Shown here: piece by piece, positions 34,975-44,693 of the stretch
Layout: each line of letters begins with the position of its first letter
Position numbering within the stretch: position 1 is the stretch's first letter
Origin: an uncultured Muribaculaceae bacterium
GTDB taxonomy: Bacteria; Bacteroidota; Bacteroidia; Bacteroidales; Muribaculaceae
Assembly (NCBI GenBank): GCA_910577465.1
Contig: CAJTMM010000014.1
Location: 275-64,274 of the forward strand
Length of the DNA stretch: 64,000 nt
Reading direction: 5' to 3'
Notes under the pieces: model-generated
What the model was told of the DNA's origin: nothing
Database searches by the model: none
The model's input: only the letters and a program-made list of their open reading frames with translations
Position numbers and translations under genes: made by a program

Positions 34975-36015
34975 TCACTCTGTCTTGTCAGGCATGTGGT
35001 TGAATCCCTGTGCCCTCAACTCAAGTTCAACACCGTCGCGAGTTATCAAGGCGCATCCCAACTCTGGCTTGGTTATGTGACCTATTACTTTCACACCGTT
35101 CATTTTTTCAATTTGTTCATGACAGTGTAACGGTACAGTGAAAACAAGTTCATAATCTTCTCCGCCATTGAGTGCGGCTGTAACAAGATTCATGTTGATT
35201 TCTTCGGCCATGACGGCTGTCTGATAATCAATGGGAATTCTGTCCTCATAGATGCGGCATCCCACATCGCTTGCCTTGCATATATGCAGGAGTTCTGATG
35301 ACAGGCCATCACTTATATCCATCATTGATGTAGGAACAATGCCGGCCTGTGCCAATTCAGATATTATGTCGCGGCGGGCTTCTGGCTTCAATTGACGCTC
35401 AATCAGATATTCCTTGCCGTCAAATTTAGGTATGAAATCTTTATCACCACCCGATGCCACCTTCTCTCGTTCCAGAAGTTGAAGTCCCATATATGCCGAC
35501 CCTAAGTCTCCGGACACGCATATCAAATCCGTATCTTTTGCACCGGAGCGATATACTATCTTATCTTTGGCGGCATTGCCTATACAAGTGACACTGATAA
35601 CCAGACCTGAGCGTGAGGCGGTAGTGTCTCCACCTACGAGATCTACGCCATAAATCTCACATGCAAGTCTAATACCGGCATAAAGTTCCTCAATATGTTC
35701 TACTGTAAAACGAGATGAAATACCCAGCGCAACGGTAATCTGACGTGGGGTCCCGTTCATGGCGTAGATATCCGAGAAGTTGACTACTGCAGCTTTATAG
35801 CCGAGATGCTTCAACGGCACGTATGTTAAATCGAAGTGCACTCCTTCGACCAATAGGTCTGTGCTGACGAGTACCTCCGTATCGGGATAATGCAATACGG
35901 CTCCGTCATCGCCGACACCGGCAACGGTTGATGAATTACGATGTGTTATTCCATCGGTGATTCGGTCAATCAGACCGAATTCACCGATTTTTGATATTTC
36001 CGTTTGCGATTCCAT
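34975..36015 (-). CDS. thiL: Thiamine-monophosphate kinase
   Basis: A 346-residue PurM-like ATP-dependent kinase that makes thiamine diphosphate. Motifs include GVGDDGAVLHYPDTEVLVSTD (metal and nucleotide binding), VVNFSDIYAMNG, LVGGDTTAS and SMMDISDGLSSELLHI. Length and order match ThiL. It is the last gene of the sppA-lpxK-PNP-thiL series, a block known in Bacteroides; no TPP riboswitch is visible in front of it. Confidence 0.95.
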   Translation of the reverse strand: MESQTEISKIGEFGLIDRITDGITHRNSSTVAGVGDDGAVLHYPDTEVLVSTDLLVEGVHFDLTYVPLKHLGYKAAVVNFSDIYAMNGTPRQITVALGISSRFTVEHIEELYAGIRLACEIYGVDLVGGDTTASRSGLVISVTCIGNAAKDKIVYRSGAKDTDLICVSGDLGSAYMGLQLLEREKVASGGDKDFIPKFDGKEYLIERQLKPEARRDIISELAQAGIVPTSMMDISDGLSSELLHICKASDVGCRIYEDRIPIDYQTAVMAEEINMNLVTAALNGGEDYELVFTVPLHCHEQIEKMNGVKVIGHITKPELGCALITRDGVELELRAQGFNHMPDKTE

Positions 36016-36030
36016 AAATATGTGGGGATA

Positions 36031-36846
36031 TTATTCGGCACGCGCAATCAGGTCGCGCATAATTTCCATCATTTTGGGCTGTGCGGCTTCTGCTGCTTTT
36101 TGTACCTCTTCGTGGGTGGGTACTTCAGTTACATCCTTACCGCCCAAATCTGTAATCACAGACACGCCAAATACCTTCATTCCGGCATGGTTGGCTACAA
36201 TTACTTCAGGTACAGTCGACATACCCACGGCATCACCGCCTATGATACGGAAAAATTCATATTCGGCAGGTGTCTCAAAGGTGGGACCGGTAACGCCAAC
36301 ATATACACCGTGCATAACACGGATGCCTTTTTCTGCGGCTATTTCATCGGCAAGCTTAATCAATTGATGATTATATGCTTCGGTCATTGCCGGGAATCGC
36401 GGGCCAAGGCGATTGTCATTTTTACCACGAAGCGGATTTTCAGGGAATAGATTGATGTGGTCGGTGATTATCATTACGTCACCCACCTTAAATTCCTTAT
36501 TCATACCACCAGCGGCATTGCTTACAAACAGAGTTTCGATACCAAGTGCTTTCATTACGCGAACCGGGAATGTAACCTGTTTCATATCGTAACCCTCATA
36601 ATAATGGAAACGACCCTGCATAACCATTACAGGTTTTGATCCAAGTTTACCGAATATGAGGTTTCCGCTATGACCTTCAACTGTTGATACCGGGAAATTG
36701 GGTATCTCTGTGTAAGGTATATACATTTTATCGTCGATGTGGTCAACCAGAGCACCGAGACCGGTTCCGAGGATTATTGCGGTTGAAGGCATTGAGCCTA
36801 CTTTACTACGTATGTAGTCAGCTGTTTCTTGAATTTTGTTTAACAT
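36031..36846 (-). CDS. Purine nucleoside phosphorylase (type I, inosine/guanosine)
   Basis: A 271-residue trimeric-type PNP that splits purine nucleosides with phosphate for salvage. Motifs are ILGTGLGALVDHI (phosphate site), VEGHSGNLIFG, MQGRFHYYEGY, VSNAAGGMN, GPTFETPAEYEF and the base-binding SVITDLGGKDVTEVPTHEEV. The residues are those of the PunA/DeoD-like type I family. It is 15 bp upstream of thiL. Confidence 0.95.
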   Translation of the reverse strand: MLNKIQETADYIRSKVGSMPSTAIILGTGLGALVDHIDDKMYIPYTEIPNFPVSTVEGHSGNLIFGKLGSKPVMVMQGRFHYYEGYDMKQVTFPVRVMKALGIETLFVSNAAGGMNKEFKVGDVMIITDHINLFPENPLRGKNDNRLGPRFPAMTEAYNHQLIKLADEIAAEKGIRVMHGVYVGVTGPTFETPAEYEFFRIIGGDAVGMSTVPEVIVANHAGMKVFGVSVITDLGGKDVTEVPTHEEVQKAAEAAQPKMMEIMRDLIARAE

Positions 36847-36918
36847 GATTATATGAGGTTTGTCAATGGATTAATAACATTTAAACCGTAGGTTTGGTTG
36901 GTAGAATACAACCGGGAA

Positions 36919-38028
36919 TTACTTTTTTAAAGTCTTATTGGTGCGCAGCAATTGTTTAACTATGGAGTCAAGCGATTGCTCATTGTACTCAGTGAAACTA
37001 ACCTTTATTGGAAGATAGTAGGTGCATCCACGTAACTGATGTGGAAAATACGGATTGTTTCTCAGGCGTACGGCATCCTTTTCCGTAGTGATAATAAACT
37101 TCTTACCGGCTTTAATGGAATTGAATTTTGCCAATATGCTTTCCATGTCCGAGTGAGTGAAATGATGGTGGTCGGCATACCGTTTGATTTTCACTTTTGC
37201 CTGATATTTTCTGAGATAACGTACAAAGGGGCGTGGATTGGCTACTCCGGTTACTGCAAGTAATGCATCAGACTGGGTTAGTGATTCAAATGAAAAATGT
37301 TGTCGGGCATCAGCCGGAACATCATCAAATACCGGAAGTGGATTCTGATATACGTAACTTGAAAACAGTAATTTCTGATACGGAAACAGGTTGAGCCGTT
37401 CTTTAAAAATGCGCTCCTCCATGGGTTTCATATCCTCGGGACATTTTGTCACCACCACCACATCAGCGCGGTTCAATGCGCTCATCGGTTCACGCAAACG
37501 ACCAAATGGCAACAAATGATCCTGATATGCAGGCCGACTGTATTCCATAAGTACTATTGAAACGGTTGGCTTGACATATCTATGCTGGAATGCGTCATCA
37601 AGTACAATCAGATTCAAATCAGGATTTATCTCAAGCATTTTATTTATGCCCTGGACCCTATCCTCGCATACTGCCATCATCACGCCGTCGCGTTTAAATT
37701 TGCTGTAAATCTGATATGGCTCATCACCTATGTCATCGACATGGCTATTGTTGGTGGCAAGCACGAACCCGTGAGTTTTGCGTTTATATCCCCGGCTTAA
37801 TACCCCCATATTGAATTCATGACTTAATGCATCTACCACATATTCTGTGTGCGGAGTTTTTCCGGAGCCACCCATCGATATGTTACCGACGACGATTACC
37901 GGCACGTCAAATGTGTGCTGTTTCAATATACCGCGCTCAAACATGGCGTTACGTATAGCCATAATCCATCCGTATACCACAGAAATGGGATACAGCAGCA
38001 ACAATGATAATATCTTGTTCTTTGCCAT
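36919..38028 (-). CDS. lpxK: Tetraacyldisaccharide 4'-kinase
   Basis: A 369-residue inner-membrane kinase that adds the 4' phosphate to lipid A precursor. An N-terminal hydrophobic helix (residues about 8-25) is followed by the P-loop VVGNISMGGSGKTPHTEYV, DDAFQHRYV (the conserved His-containing motif of LpxK) and later ITTEKDAVRL. The presence of lpxK confirms an outer membrane with LPS. It lies 25 bp after sppA. Confidence 0.95.
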   Translation of the reverse strand: MAKNKILSLLLLYPISVVYGWIMAIRNAMFERGILKQHTFDVPVIVVGNISMGGSGKTPHTEYVVDALSHEFNMGVLSRGYKRKTHGFVLATNNSHVDDIGDEPYQIYSKFKRDGVMMAVCEDRVQGINKMLEINPDLNLIVLDDAFQHRYVKPTVSIVLMEYSRPAYQDHLLPFGRLREPMSALNRADVVVVTKCPEDMKPMEERIFKERLNLFPYQKLLFSSYVYQNPLPVFDDVPADARQHFSFESLTQSDALLAVTGVANPRPFVRYLRKYQAKVKIKRYADHHHFTHSDMESILAKFNSIKAGKKFIITTEKDAVRLRNNPYFPHQLRGCTYYLPIKVSFTEYNEQSLDSIVKQLLRTNKTLKK

Positions 38029-38053
38029 GCGTCGGTAGGATGAAAAGTCTTTG

Positions 38054-39814
38054 TTACTGAATAGTTACATAATCCATGCGGCACTGAAGCGGATGCATGT
38101 TCATGAAATTCTTTATAGTGGAATAGTACGGTGCCGCCGGTCCAAGTTCACGTTCTACTATGCGTGCGCTTATGTCATTTTTGCTCATGCGCAGCACCTC
38201 TTCCCACCATTTAAATGAGAGTGATGGATATTCCTCGATTTTGTAATCGTCGGTGGCGTCAAGGTCGGCAGCCATATCTGCGATAGCCAAATCCAGGCCG
38301 CCGAGCTTGTCTACCAATCCATGCTCCAATGCACTCTTTCCGTCCCATACCCTACCCTCTGCTACGGCAGCGATAGAGTCAAACGGGACTTTGCGTCCCT
38401 GAGCGCAACGGCTAACAAACAATTTGTATCCACGGTCTACATAGCTTTGCATTGCGGCACGCTGTTCGGAGCTCATGCTTTTGAAGAACGTAGGTAAATC
38501 GCCTTTATTCGTGGCTACGGTTGCGGTATTGACACCGATTTTTTCATTCAGAAGTTTCTGCGCGCTTGGAATTATGCCGAATATACCGATTGAACCGGTC
38601 AATGTGAGTGATTCCGCATATATGCGGTCAGCACCACACGAAATGTAATAGCCACCTGAAGCTGCGACATCACCCATCGATACATAGAATGGTTTATTCG
38701 TGCGTTTCTTGAATTGTTCGAGTGCTTCCCATATCTGTTCGGAGGCAAACGCACTGCCGCCACCGGAGTTGACCCTGAGTATCAATCCGTCGATGTCCTC
38801 ATTTTCTGTCAAGTCCATAATCTCCGGCACAAGACGTTCAGATGCTATACCGCCATCTCCTGATTCGGTTATATCGCCTACGGCATAAAGAACAGCTATA
38901 GTCTTGTCGCCTTTTGATTTTTTCTTTCCGGCTATGGCTGTGTAGTAATCATTGAAATCCACCAGTCGGGGATCTTCCTCGTCAGTCAAAGTACCTAACA
39001 ATGACTCCATCTCATGCTTGTACAGGGTTTTATCGATGATATTGTTTTTCAGATAATAATCGGCATCTTGTGTAAACGAAAATCCGTCAGCCCATGAATT
39101 AACAGCTTCTGGGGTGACCTTTCGGCTTTGAGCAATACCATCCGCCAATACAGCCCAGATGCGTGAGAGATAATGCGATTGCTGCTCTCTGTTAGCTTCG
39201 CTCATATCATTTAGCAGGAATGGTTCTACCGCACTTTTGTAAGTCCCCACTTTAACTACTTGGGCTTCTACTCCAATCTTTTCCAACAAGTCTTTAAAAT
39301 ATAGTGTTGTAGCCGAAAGTCCGTGTATGTCAACCATACCGATGGGATTCATGAATATGCTGTCGGCGGCAGATGCTAAGTAGTAATTGCCCTGGGTGTA
39401 GTTGTCGGAGTATGCTACAATCCATTTGCCGGATTCCTTGAACTCAGCCAATGCGTTGACAATAGCTTGCAATTGAGCCATACCGGCTGATGCGCCTTTA
39501 CAATCGAGGTATATACCTTCGATATTGTCATCCTCTTTTGCGGAACGGATTGCGTCAATAAGATTATTCAAGGCTATCTGCTCGTCTGCGTTACCATATA
39601 ATTCATCTACTAACTTTACTGGTTGCAGACGGTCAACCACCGTGCCCGACAAATTGATATGCAAGATACTGTGGGCTTTTACATCTACCGGAGCGCCTGA
39701 TGAGCCGGATGCTGCTGCTCCGATCATAATGCACACTAACAAAAGGAAGCCGATACCAACCGACAACCATAAACCGGCTATAGTGCCGAGCAAACTATAG
39801 AGAAAATGCTTCAT
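38054..39814 (-). CDS. sppA: Signal peptide peptidase SppA, 67 kDa type
   Basis: A 586-residue membrane-anchored serine protease that degrades cleaved signal peptides. One N-terminal helix (about residues 5-32) anchors two tandem S49 domains. The general-base Lys is in TYKSAVEPF (N-terminal domain), and the nucleophile Ser is in DVAASGGYYISCGADR, preceded by LRVNSGGGSAFASEQIW. Start at 39814 (MKHFLYSLLG) gives the helix cleanly; the in-frame ATG at 39868 lies inside the -7 element. It is the first gene of sppA-lpxK-PNP-thiL. Confidence 0.93.
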   Translation of the reverse strand: MKHFLYSLLGTIAGLWLSVGIGFLLLVCIMIGAAASGSSGAPVDVKAHSILHINLSGTVVDRLQPVKLVDELYGNADEQIALNNLIDAIRSAKEDDNIEGIYLDCKGASAGMAQLQAIVNALAEFKESGKWIVAYSDNYTQGNYYLASAADSIFMNPIGMVDIHGLSATTLYFKDLLEKIGVEAQVVKVGTYKSAVEPFLLNDMSEANREQQSHYLSRIWAVLADGIAQSRKVTPEAVNSWADGFSFTQDADYYLKNNIIDKTLYKHEMESLLGTLTDEEDPRLVDFNDYYTAIAGKKKSKGDKTIAVLYAVGDITESGDGGIASERLVPEIMDLTENEDIDGLILRVNSGGGSAFASEQIWEALEQFKKRTNKPFYVSMGDVAASGGYYISCGADRIYAESLTLTGSIGIFGIIPSAQKLLNEKIGVNTATVATNKGDLPTFFKSMSSEQRAAMQSYVDRGYKLFVSRCAQGRKVPFDSIAAVAEGRVWDGKSALEHGLVDKLGGLDLAIADMAADLDATDDYKIEEYPSLSFKWWEEVLRMSKNDISARIVERELGPAAPYYSTIKNFMNMHPLQCRMDYVTIQ

Positions 39815-39865
39815 CGTACAATATATTTCATTACAAATGCGGCACTTCAAACCAATGCCACGATA

Positions 39866-39873
39866 CAAAATTA
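39866..39873 (-). promoter_or_regulatory. -7 element (TAATTTTG) for the sppA operon
   Basis: The reverse strand reads TAATTTTG, 51 bp before the ATG at 39814. The -33 region is weak. Confidence 0.5.
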
Positions 39874-39942
39874 ATGTTTTTTAAATTAACTCATTCACAA
39901 TTGAGTGAAAAATATACCTATTAAGTCGATACACCAGCGGTA

Positions 39943-40917
39943 TTACCATTTTTTACGTATAATCTTGCCTGAAGATGTGCGTTGGAAATTTGGTTCGTAG
40001 ACTATGAATTTTGGTCGTTCCACGGATGTGAGGATATCCGATAACCTACTGTTCAAATGTGGTATCTCTGTATCACATTCGATAATCAAGCCAAGTTCAT
40101 CGCCCCATTTGTCGCTCTTTCTTGACGTGACGTAGAAATTATGTCCGTGAACGAGTGGTGCTATTTTTGTCTCAAGTTGTTCGGGTACGAGCTTTATGCC
40201 TCCTGAGTTGATTATATTATCATATCTGCCTAACCATCTGAATGAGTGATTATTCTCTAACTCAACCAAATCATTTGTTGTCAATTGACCGAATGACATC
40301 TCTTCGGACATGATTATCAGGCATCCGCGTTCATCAATGTCGAATGTGAAACCCGGCAACGCGTGATAGTATTTGTCACCTATACGGCGTAAGGCTACAT
40401 GGCTGCATGTTTCGGTCATACCATACGTGGCATAAATATTTGCTGACCTTACATTCTCCAATTTATGCTCCATCGATTCCGGAATTCTTCCCCCGCCTAT
40501 GATTATATTCTTGATTTTGTGGAATTGTGTTGACTTTAGCAATCCATCAATCTGCGACGGGACAATCGCGATTAAATCAATTGTCGCCATTCGGCATGTG
40601 GGTAATGGATTGTTCGACGGCTGTTCAATAATTAGCGTTCCGCCACATTCCAAGGCTCTCACTATCATCATCTTTCCGGCTATGTAATCTGAAGATAATG
40701 GTAAAACCAAGGTGCTTTGACTGTCGAGTCTGAAAAACTCACACGTATTGCGTGCCGATATGCGCATGTCGGATTTAAGCAAACGTATAGGCTTGGGAGT
40801 GCCGGTAGATCCGGACGTGTGTGCATCGATGTAATCCGAAGAGTCTATCCATTGTGCAACAAATGCATTTGAGCACTTATCTCCGCCTATGATATTGCCT
40901 GCCATTTCTAAATCCAT
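39943..40917 (-). CDS. menE: O-succinylbenzoate-CoA ligase (short form)
   Basis: A 324-residue acyl-adenylate enzyme that makes OSB-CoA in menaquinone synthesis. It keeps the phosphate loop HTSGSTGTPKPI, the adenine region ATYGMTETCSHVA, the hinge RYDNIINSGGIKL and the catalytic Lys in TSSGKIIRKKW. It is shorter than the usual 450 or more residues, lacking much of the N-terminal subdomain, as I recall for Bacteroides MenE. The men operon context supports the call. Overlaps menC by 10 bp. Confidence 0.9.
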   Translation of the reverse strand: MDLEMAGNIIGGDKCSNAFVAQWIDSSDYIDAHTSGSTGTPKPIRLLKSDMRISARNTCEFFRLDSQSTLVLPLSSDYIAGKMMIVRALECGGTLIIEQPSNNPLPTCRMATIDLIAIVPSQIDGLLKSTQFHKIKNIIIGGGRIPESMEHKLENVRSANIYATYGMTETCSHVALRRIGDKYYHALPGFTFDIDERGCLIIMSEEMSFGQLTTNDLVELENNHSFRWLGRYDNIINSGGIKLVPEQLETKIAPLVHGHNFYVTSRKSDKWGDELGLIIECDTEIPHLNSRLSDILTSVERPKFIVYEPNFQRTSSGKIIRKKW

Positions 40918-41957
40918 TTTATTGACGACAAATCCCAGTTCTTGTTAGTATCAAATTTCAATCCATCTCCGATTTGAACGAGCGGCGACGGAATATTATT
41001 AGAATATAGAAGACCGGTACCCAATCCTTGGGGCATCGAAACGCCAACCTTTGAGGTCCATTGTGCTATGGCGTTCAGTCCTATGTTGGATTCTAAGGCA
41101 GAAGTTGCCCACCATCCTATATTGTAATGTTTTGCGAGAGATATCCATTCCTCAGCACCGGCAAAACCTCCGCATAGCGAAGGCTTGAGGATAATAAACT
41201 GGGGTTTTATGCTTTCAAGCATATATATTTTCTCTTCGCGAGTGTTTATTCCTATCAATTCTTCATCCAAGGCTATCGGAATGGGTGAGTGTACGCACAA
41301 TTCCCGCATCAAATCATACTGGTGCGGTTTGACAGGCTGCTCTATTGAATGTACATCCAGGAGAGAAAGTCGATGTAGCTTCCGCATCGTCTCATCGGGT
41401 GTGAACGCACCGTTTGCATCAAGTCTGATTTCCAGCTGTGACGAGTCATAACAACGGCGCACACGTTCCAATATGGCAACCTCCTCATCGAAATCAGCTC
41501 CACCGATTTTAAACTTAAGGCATCGGAATCCAGCCGCAATTTTTTCATCGACGCGTGCGCTCATTTGTTCGATTGTTCCCATCCATACCAATCCATTGAT
41601 TGGGATGCTGGTTGAGCCATTGGTCCAACCCGATGGGAACGGATTTCTTATCCCCCCATTGTTCAGGTCATTCAATGCTGTTTCAACGCCGAACCTTATT
41701 GATGGATAATCCATAAGGTCCTTAGTCTGAAGTGTTGCTATGTTGGCGCATATCAGAGCCAGATGCTGTTCATAGTCCGGTACGTCATCGCATCCAAGCC
41801 CTTTGAACAATGCACACTCCCCTATCCCGAATACTTCGGGTGTGTCAGAATCCCATATCTTAATAAAATAAGTGGTCTTGCTGTTCATCACCGCCCGCGA
41901 CGTAACGGCAGGAGTATGAAACATCAGTTCATATCTGCAATATGTAGCCTTCAGCAT
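40908..41957 (-). CDS. menC: o-Succinylbenzoate synthase
   Basis: A 349-residue enolase-superfamily dehydratase producing OSB. The catalytic Lys pair is in CLKFKIGGADF; metal ligands are in RLDANGAF, SIEQPVK and ALDEELIG; the second base Lys is in FIILKPSLCGG. It lies 3 bp after menB and overlaps menE by 10 bp. Confidence 0.93.
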   Translation of the reverse strand: MLKATYCRYELMFHTPAVTSRAVMNSKTTYFIKIWDSDTPEVFGIGECALFKGLGCDDVPDYEQHLALICANIATLQTKDLMDYPSIRFGVETALNDLNNGGIRNPFPSGWTNGSTSIPINGLVWMGTIEQMSARVDEKIAAGFRCLKFKIGGADFDEEVAILERVRRCYDSSQLEIRLDANGAFTPDETMRKLHRLSLLDVHSIEQPVKPHQYDLMRELCVHSPIPIALDEELIGINTREEKIYMLESIKPQFIILKPSLCGGFAGAEEWISLAKHYNIGWWATSALESNIGLNAIAQWTSKVGVSMPQGLGTGLLYSNNIPSPLVQIGDGLKFDTNKNWDLSSIKWI

Positions 41958-41960
41958 ACC

Positions 41961-42779
41961 TTATCCCGGAAATTTGGGGAATTTATCAAAATCAGGATCC
42001 CGCTTTTCAAGGAAGGCATTCTTGCCTTCCTGGGCTTCTTCCATTAGATAGTACATCAGTGTCGCATCACCTGCAAACTCCATCATGCCACGCTGTCCGT
42101 CCAGTTCTGCATTAAGGGCACGCTTGATCATGCGTATTGCCATGGGACTGCGTTTCAATATCGTGTCGCACCATTCCATAGTCTCATCTTCAAGATGCTC
42201 AAACGGTACCACTTTATTTACCATACCCATTCGTTCAGCTTCAGCGGCAGTGTACTGGCGGCATAAAAACCATATTTCACGCGCTTTCTTTTGACCTACG
42301 CAACGCGCAAGATATGATGAACCGAATCCGGCATCGAAACTGCCTACCTTGGGGCCTGTCTGTCCGAATCGGGCATTTTCAGAAGCGATGGTAAGATCGC
42401 AGACTACGTGCAGTACATGCCCTCCACCGATTGCGTAACCGTTAACCATTGCTATCACCGGTTTCGGTATGGAGCGTATAGCCTTATGCAGGTCGAGCAC
42501 ATTAAGTCGCGGCACGCCGTTCTCATCGATGTATCCGCCTACACCTTTCACCTTTTGGTCACCACCGGAGCAAAAGGCTTTGTCTCCGGCTCCTGTCAGG
42601 ATTATTACACCTATGTCCGAAGCTTCACGGCAATATGCCATGGCATCAAGCATTTCTTTGTTTGTTTGCGGACGGAATGCGTTATATACCCAAGGTCGGT
42701 TTATAGTTATTTTTGCAACTTTACCGCATTGTTCAAACAGAATATCCTCGTATTCTTTTATGGTGGTCCAATTTCTCAT
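41961..42779 (-). CDS. menB: 1,4-Dihydroxy-2-naphthoyl-CoA synthase
   Basis: A 272-residue crotonase-fold enzyme closing the second naphthoquinone ring. Features are the N-terminal ITINRPWVYNAFRP, oxyanion-hole region FCSGGDQKVKG, GYAIGGGHVLHVVCDLTIAS and the MenB segment GPKVGSFDAGFGSSYLAR. The C-terminal end FPGF-type tail (KFPKFPG) is typical. It lies 24 bp after menD. Confidence 0.96.
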   Translation of the reverse strand: MRNWTTIKEYEDILFEQCGKVAKITINRPWVYNAFRPQTNKEMLDAMAYCREASDIGVIILTGAGDKAFCSGGDQKVKGVGGYIDENGVPRLNVLDLHKAIRSIPKPVIAMVNGYAIGGGHVLHVVCDLTIASENARFGQTGPKVGSFDAGFGSSYLARCVGQKKAREIWFLCRQYTAAEAERMGMVNKVVPFEHLEDETMEWCDTILKRSPMAIRMIKRALNAELDGQRGMMEFAGDATLMYYLMEEAQEGKNAFLEKRDPDFDKFPKFPG

Positions 42780-42803
42780 AATTATATTATGTTTAATATT
42801 CGT

Positions 42804-44492
42804 TCATTTATTTAGTTCAAAGAATCCGCGTAACACACATGCGGAATCTTTTGGAGGTGTGGTTATAGCCAAAATGGCAGGTTTGCTGTCATCGCTTACG
42901 AAACTACGGAATACGTTTCTTAATTGGGTTTCATCATTCGCCTCGTAATATGAGAATCCATAACCGGCGGCCAATTCTTTCAATGGCATATTTCCACCTA
43001 CGCAGAAGAAGTCTTCCAGTGTGTCTAAATTACGGGTCGACTCAACGAACCGGAAAATGCCGCCACCGCCATTAAGCATCACTATCATCTTGAATCTGGG
43101 AGTTATGGCTTGACATGCGAGTGCACCAATATCGTATTGCGCGCTCATATCTCCGGTTATAAGCAACGTTACATCGGATGTATAGGCGACCGATGCGCCT
43201 ATTGCCGTGGACGTACATCCGTCAATACCGCTTACACCACGGTTGCAATCACAACGATGGTAGTCGTGATTGCCGAAAAGTTGAGCATATCGTATGGCTG
43301 TACCGTTTGAATATTGGACATTCCATCGCCGTGGTATCATTGGTAAAAAAGTGGAGAATGCTTTCATGTCCGACCATGGGGCTTTGGCGGCATATCCCTG
43401 AAGTGTGGCATAAGCCCTGTCCCTGACCTGTATCCAGCGGTTGGCGTAATCACATGCTTCACGGTGCGGCTGAACTGCCGATGCAAGCTGCCGGAAGAAC
43501 ACGGAGGGCTCCATTTCTATGCGTGTGGTCAAGGATTGGAAACAATCGATTGTTGTCTCAGTTATCCCTACATGCCAATGTTCTGATGGTCTGATATCAC
43601 GCAAATATTGTTTTATGTGTCGTGATACCAATGCTCCCCCCATAGTAATCACCACATCCGGAGCCATGTTTTGTCGTTCTTGTTCGCCCATGACGGCTAA
43701 TGTCGCATCAATGGCAGGTATAAAGTCGGAGCCATGCAAATTAGCCAATGTCTCGGTTAGAACCACGATATTAGGCATCTTTGACAGTTTGTTGATTGCG
43801 GAATTCAGTACCTTGTCAGGGTGGTGAAATCCACATACAATCATCACTTTGCGGGGTGATGCTATAAGGCGTCCCAGTTCGCGGGAACGCTCGACTGTGA
43901 GGTCGGTCCGTGGAAATACGGTGTTGATAATGCGTTGTTGAGGTAGCTTGTTACAGGTCATAGAGCCAAGTGGCGCGCGTAGTTGCACGTTGATGTGTAC
44001 CGGAGCTGTTCTTCCGGATGTTGCACAGAGTATGGCATCATTTATTATCCTATTGGCATACCAACGGTTTTCTGGAGTATCATAAGCCGGTATGTCATAC
44101 GAGCGCTTGACATAATTGGATAAGGCTCCGTGTTGCCATAATGTCTGGGAATCATCTTGGTCAATCCATTCTTCAGGTCGGTCCGCAGAAACTACAATTA
44201 ACGGTATACGTCGATAATAGGCTTCAGCAACGGCGGGTGCATAGTTTAACAATGCTGTGCCTGAAGTACATACGATTGCCACCGGGTTACCTGAAACGGA
44301 CGCTATTCCCAATGCCACAAAAGCTGCACTCCGTTCATCGATTACCACCGTCGTTTTGGTTATCTCGCTACGAGATAAAGCCACGAGCAATGGCGCGTTT
44401 CTGGAGCCCGGCGAGACTACGGCGTCAGTTATGCCATGTCTTTCCAGAAGCTCAACCAAGCATCGGCTCACAAAATTTTCGGTATTATCCAT
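42804..44492 (-). CDS. menD: SEPHCHC synthase (menaquinone biosynthesis protein MenD)
   Basis: A 562-residue thiamine-diphosphate enzyme that joins alpha-ketoglutarate to isochorismate. The N-terminal VSPGSRNAPLLVALS and ERSAAFVALGIA segments (the TPP-activating Glu and substrate Arg/Ser) are diagnostic. CTSGTALLNYAPAVAEAYYRRIPLIV continues the family pattern, and GDMSAQYDIGAL carries the TPP-metal Asp. It is first in menD-B-C-E; menF (isochorismate synthase), commonly adjacent in Bacteroides, is not here. Confidence 0.95.
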   Translation of the reverse strand: MDNTENFVSRCLVELLERHGITDAVVSPGSRNAPLLVALSRSEITKTTVVIDERSAAFVALGIASVSGNPVAIVCTSGTALLNYAPAVAEAYYRRIPLIVVSADRPEEWIDQDDSQTLWQHGALSNYVKRSYDIPAYDTPENRWYANRIINDAILCATSGRTAPVHINVQLRAPLGSMTCNKLPQQRIINTVFPRTDLTVERSRELGRLIASPRKVMIVCGFHHPDKVLNSAINKLSKMPNIVVLTETLANLHGSDFIPAIDATLAVMGEQERQNMAPDVVITMGGALVSRHIKQYLRDIRPSEHWHVGITETTIDCFQSLTTRIEMEPSVFFRQLASAVQPHREACDYANRWIQVRDRAYATLQGYAAKAPWSDMKAFSTFLPMIPRRWNVQYSNGTAIRYAQLFGNHDYHRCDCNRGVSGIDGCTSTAIGASVAYTSDVTLLITGDMSAQYDIGALACQAITPRFKMIVMLNGGGGIFRFVESTRNLDTLEDFFCVGGNMPLKELAAGYGFSYYEANDETQLRNVFRSFVSDDSKPAILAITTPPKDSACVLRGFFELNK

Positions 44493-44515
44493 TATGCCTG
44501 AAATTTTCGTTACTG

Positions 44516-44523
44516 CAAAATTA
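44516..44523 (-). promoter_or_regulatory. -7 element (TAATTTTG) for the men operon
   Basis: The reverse strand reads TAATTTTG, 23 bp before the menD ATG at 44492. No clear -33 TTTG is seen. Confidence 0.5.
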
Positions 44524-44657
44524 GTAAATTACCGATTAAAGTCCATTATCCGGACTCGATTCGTTCGTTATGGGTAATATTATTTTCGACCGTGATGCGT
44601 TCTACAACCAAATTACTCTAATCCGGTTATAATAGTAACTATATATAAATGATTTGT

Positions 44658-44665
44658 TAAATTTG
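44658..44665 (+). promoter_or_regulatory. -7 element (TAAATTTG) for the DUF4924 gene
   Basis: TAAATTTG ends 28 bp before the ATG at 44694. The -33 region is weak. Confidence 0.5.
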
Positions 44666-44693
44666 CATTATCAACAATAAAATCAGAATCACC

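Noticed and set aside
34819..36015. Possible TPP riboswitch near thiL
   Set aside because: No THI-box core upstream of the operon; the hairpin downstream is a terminator.
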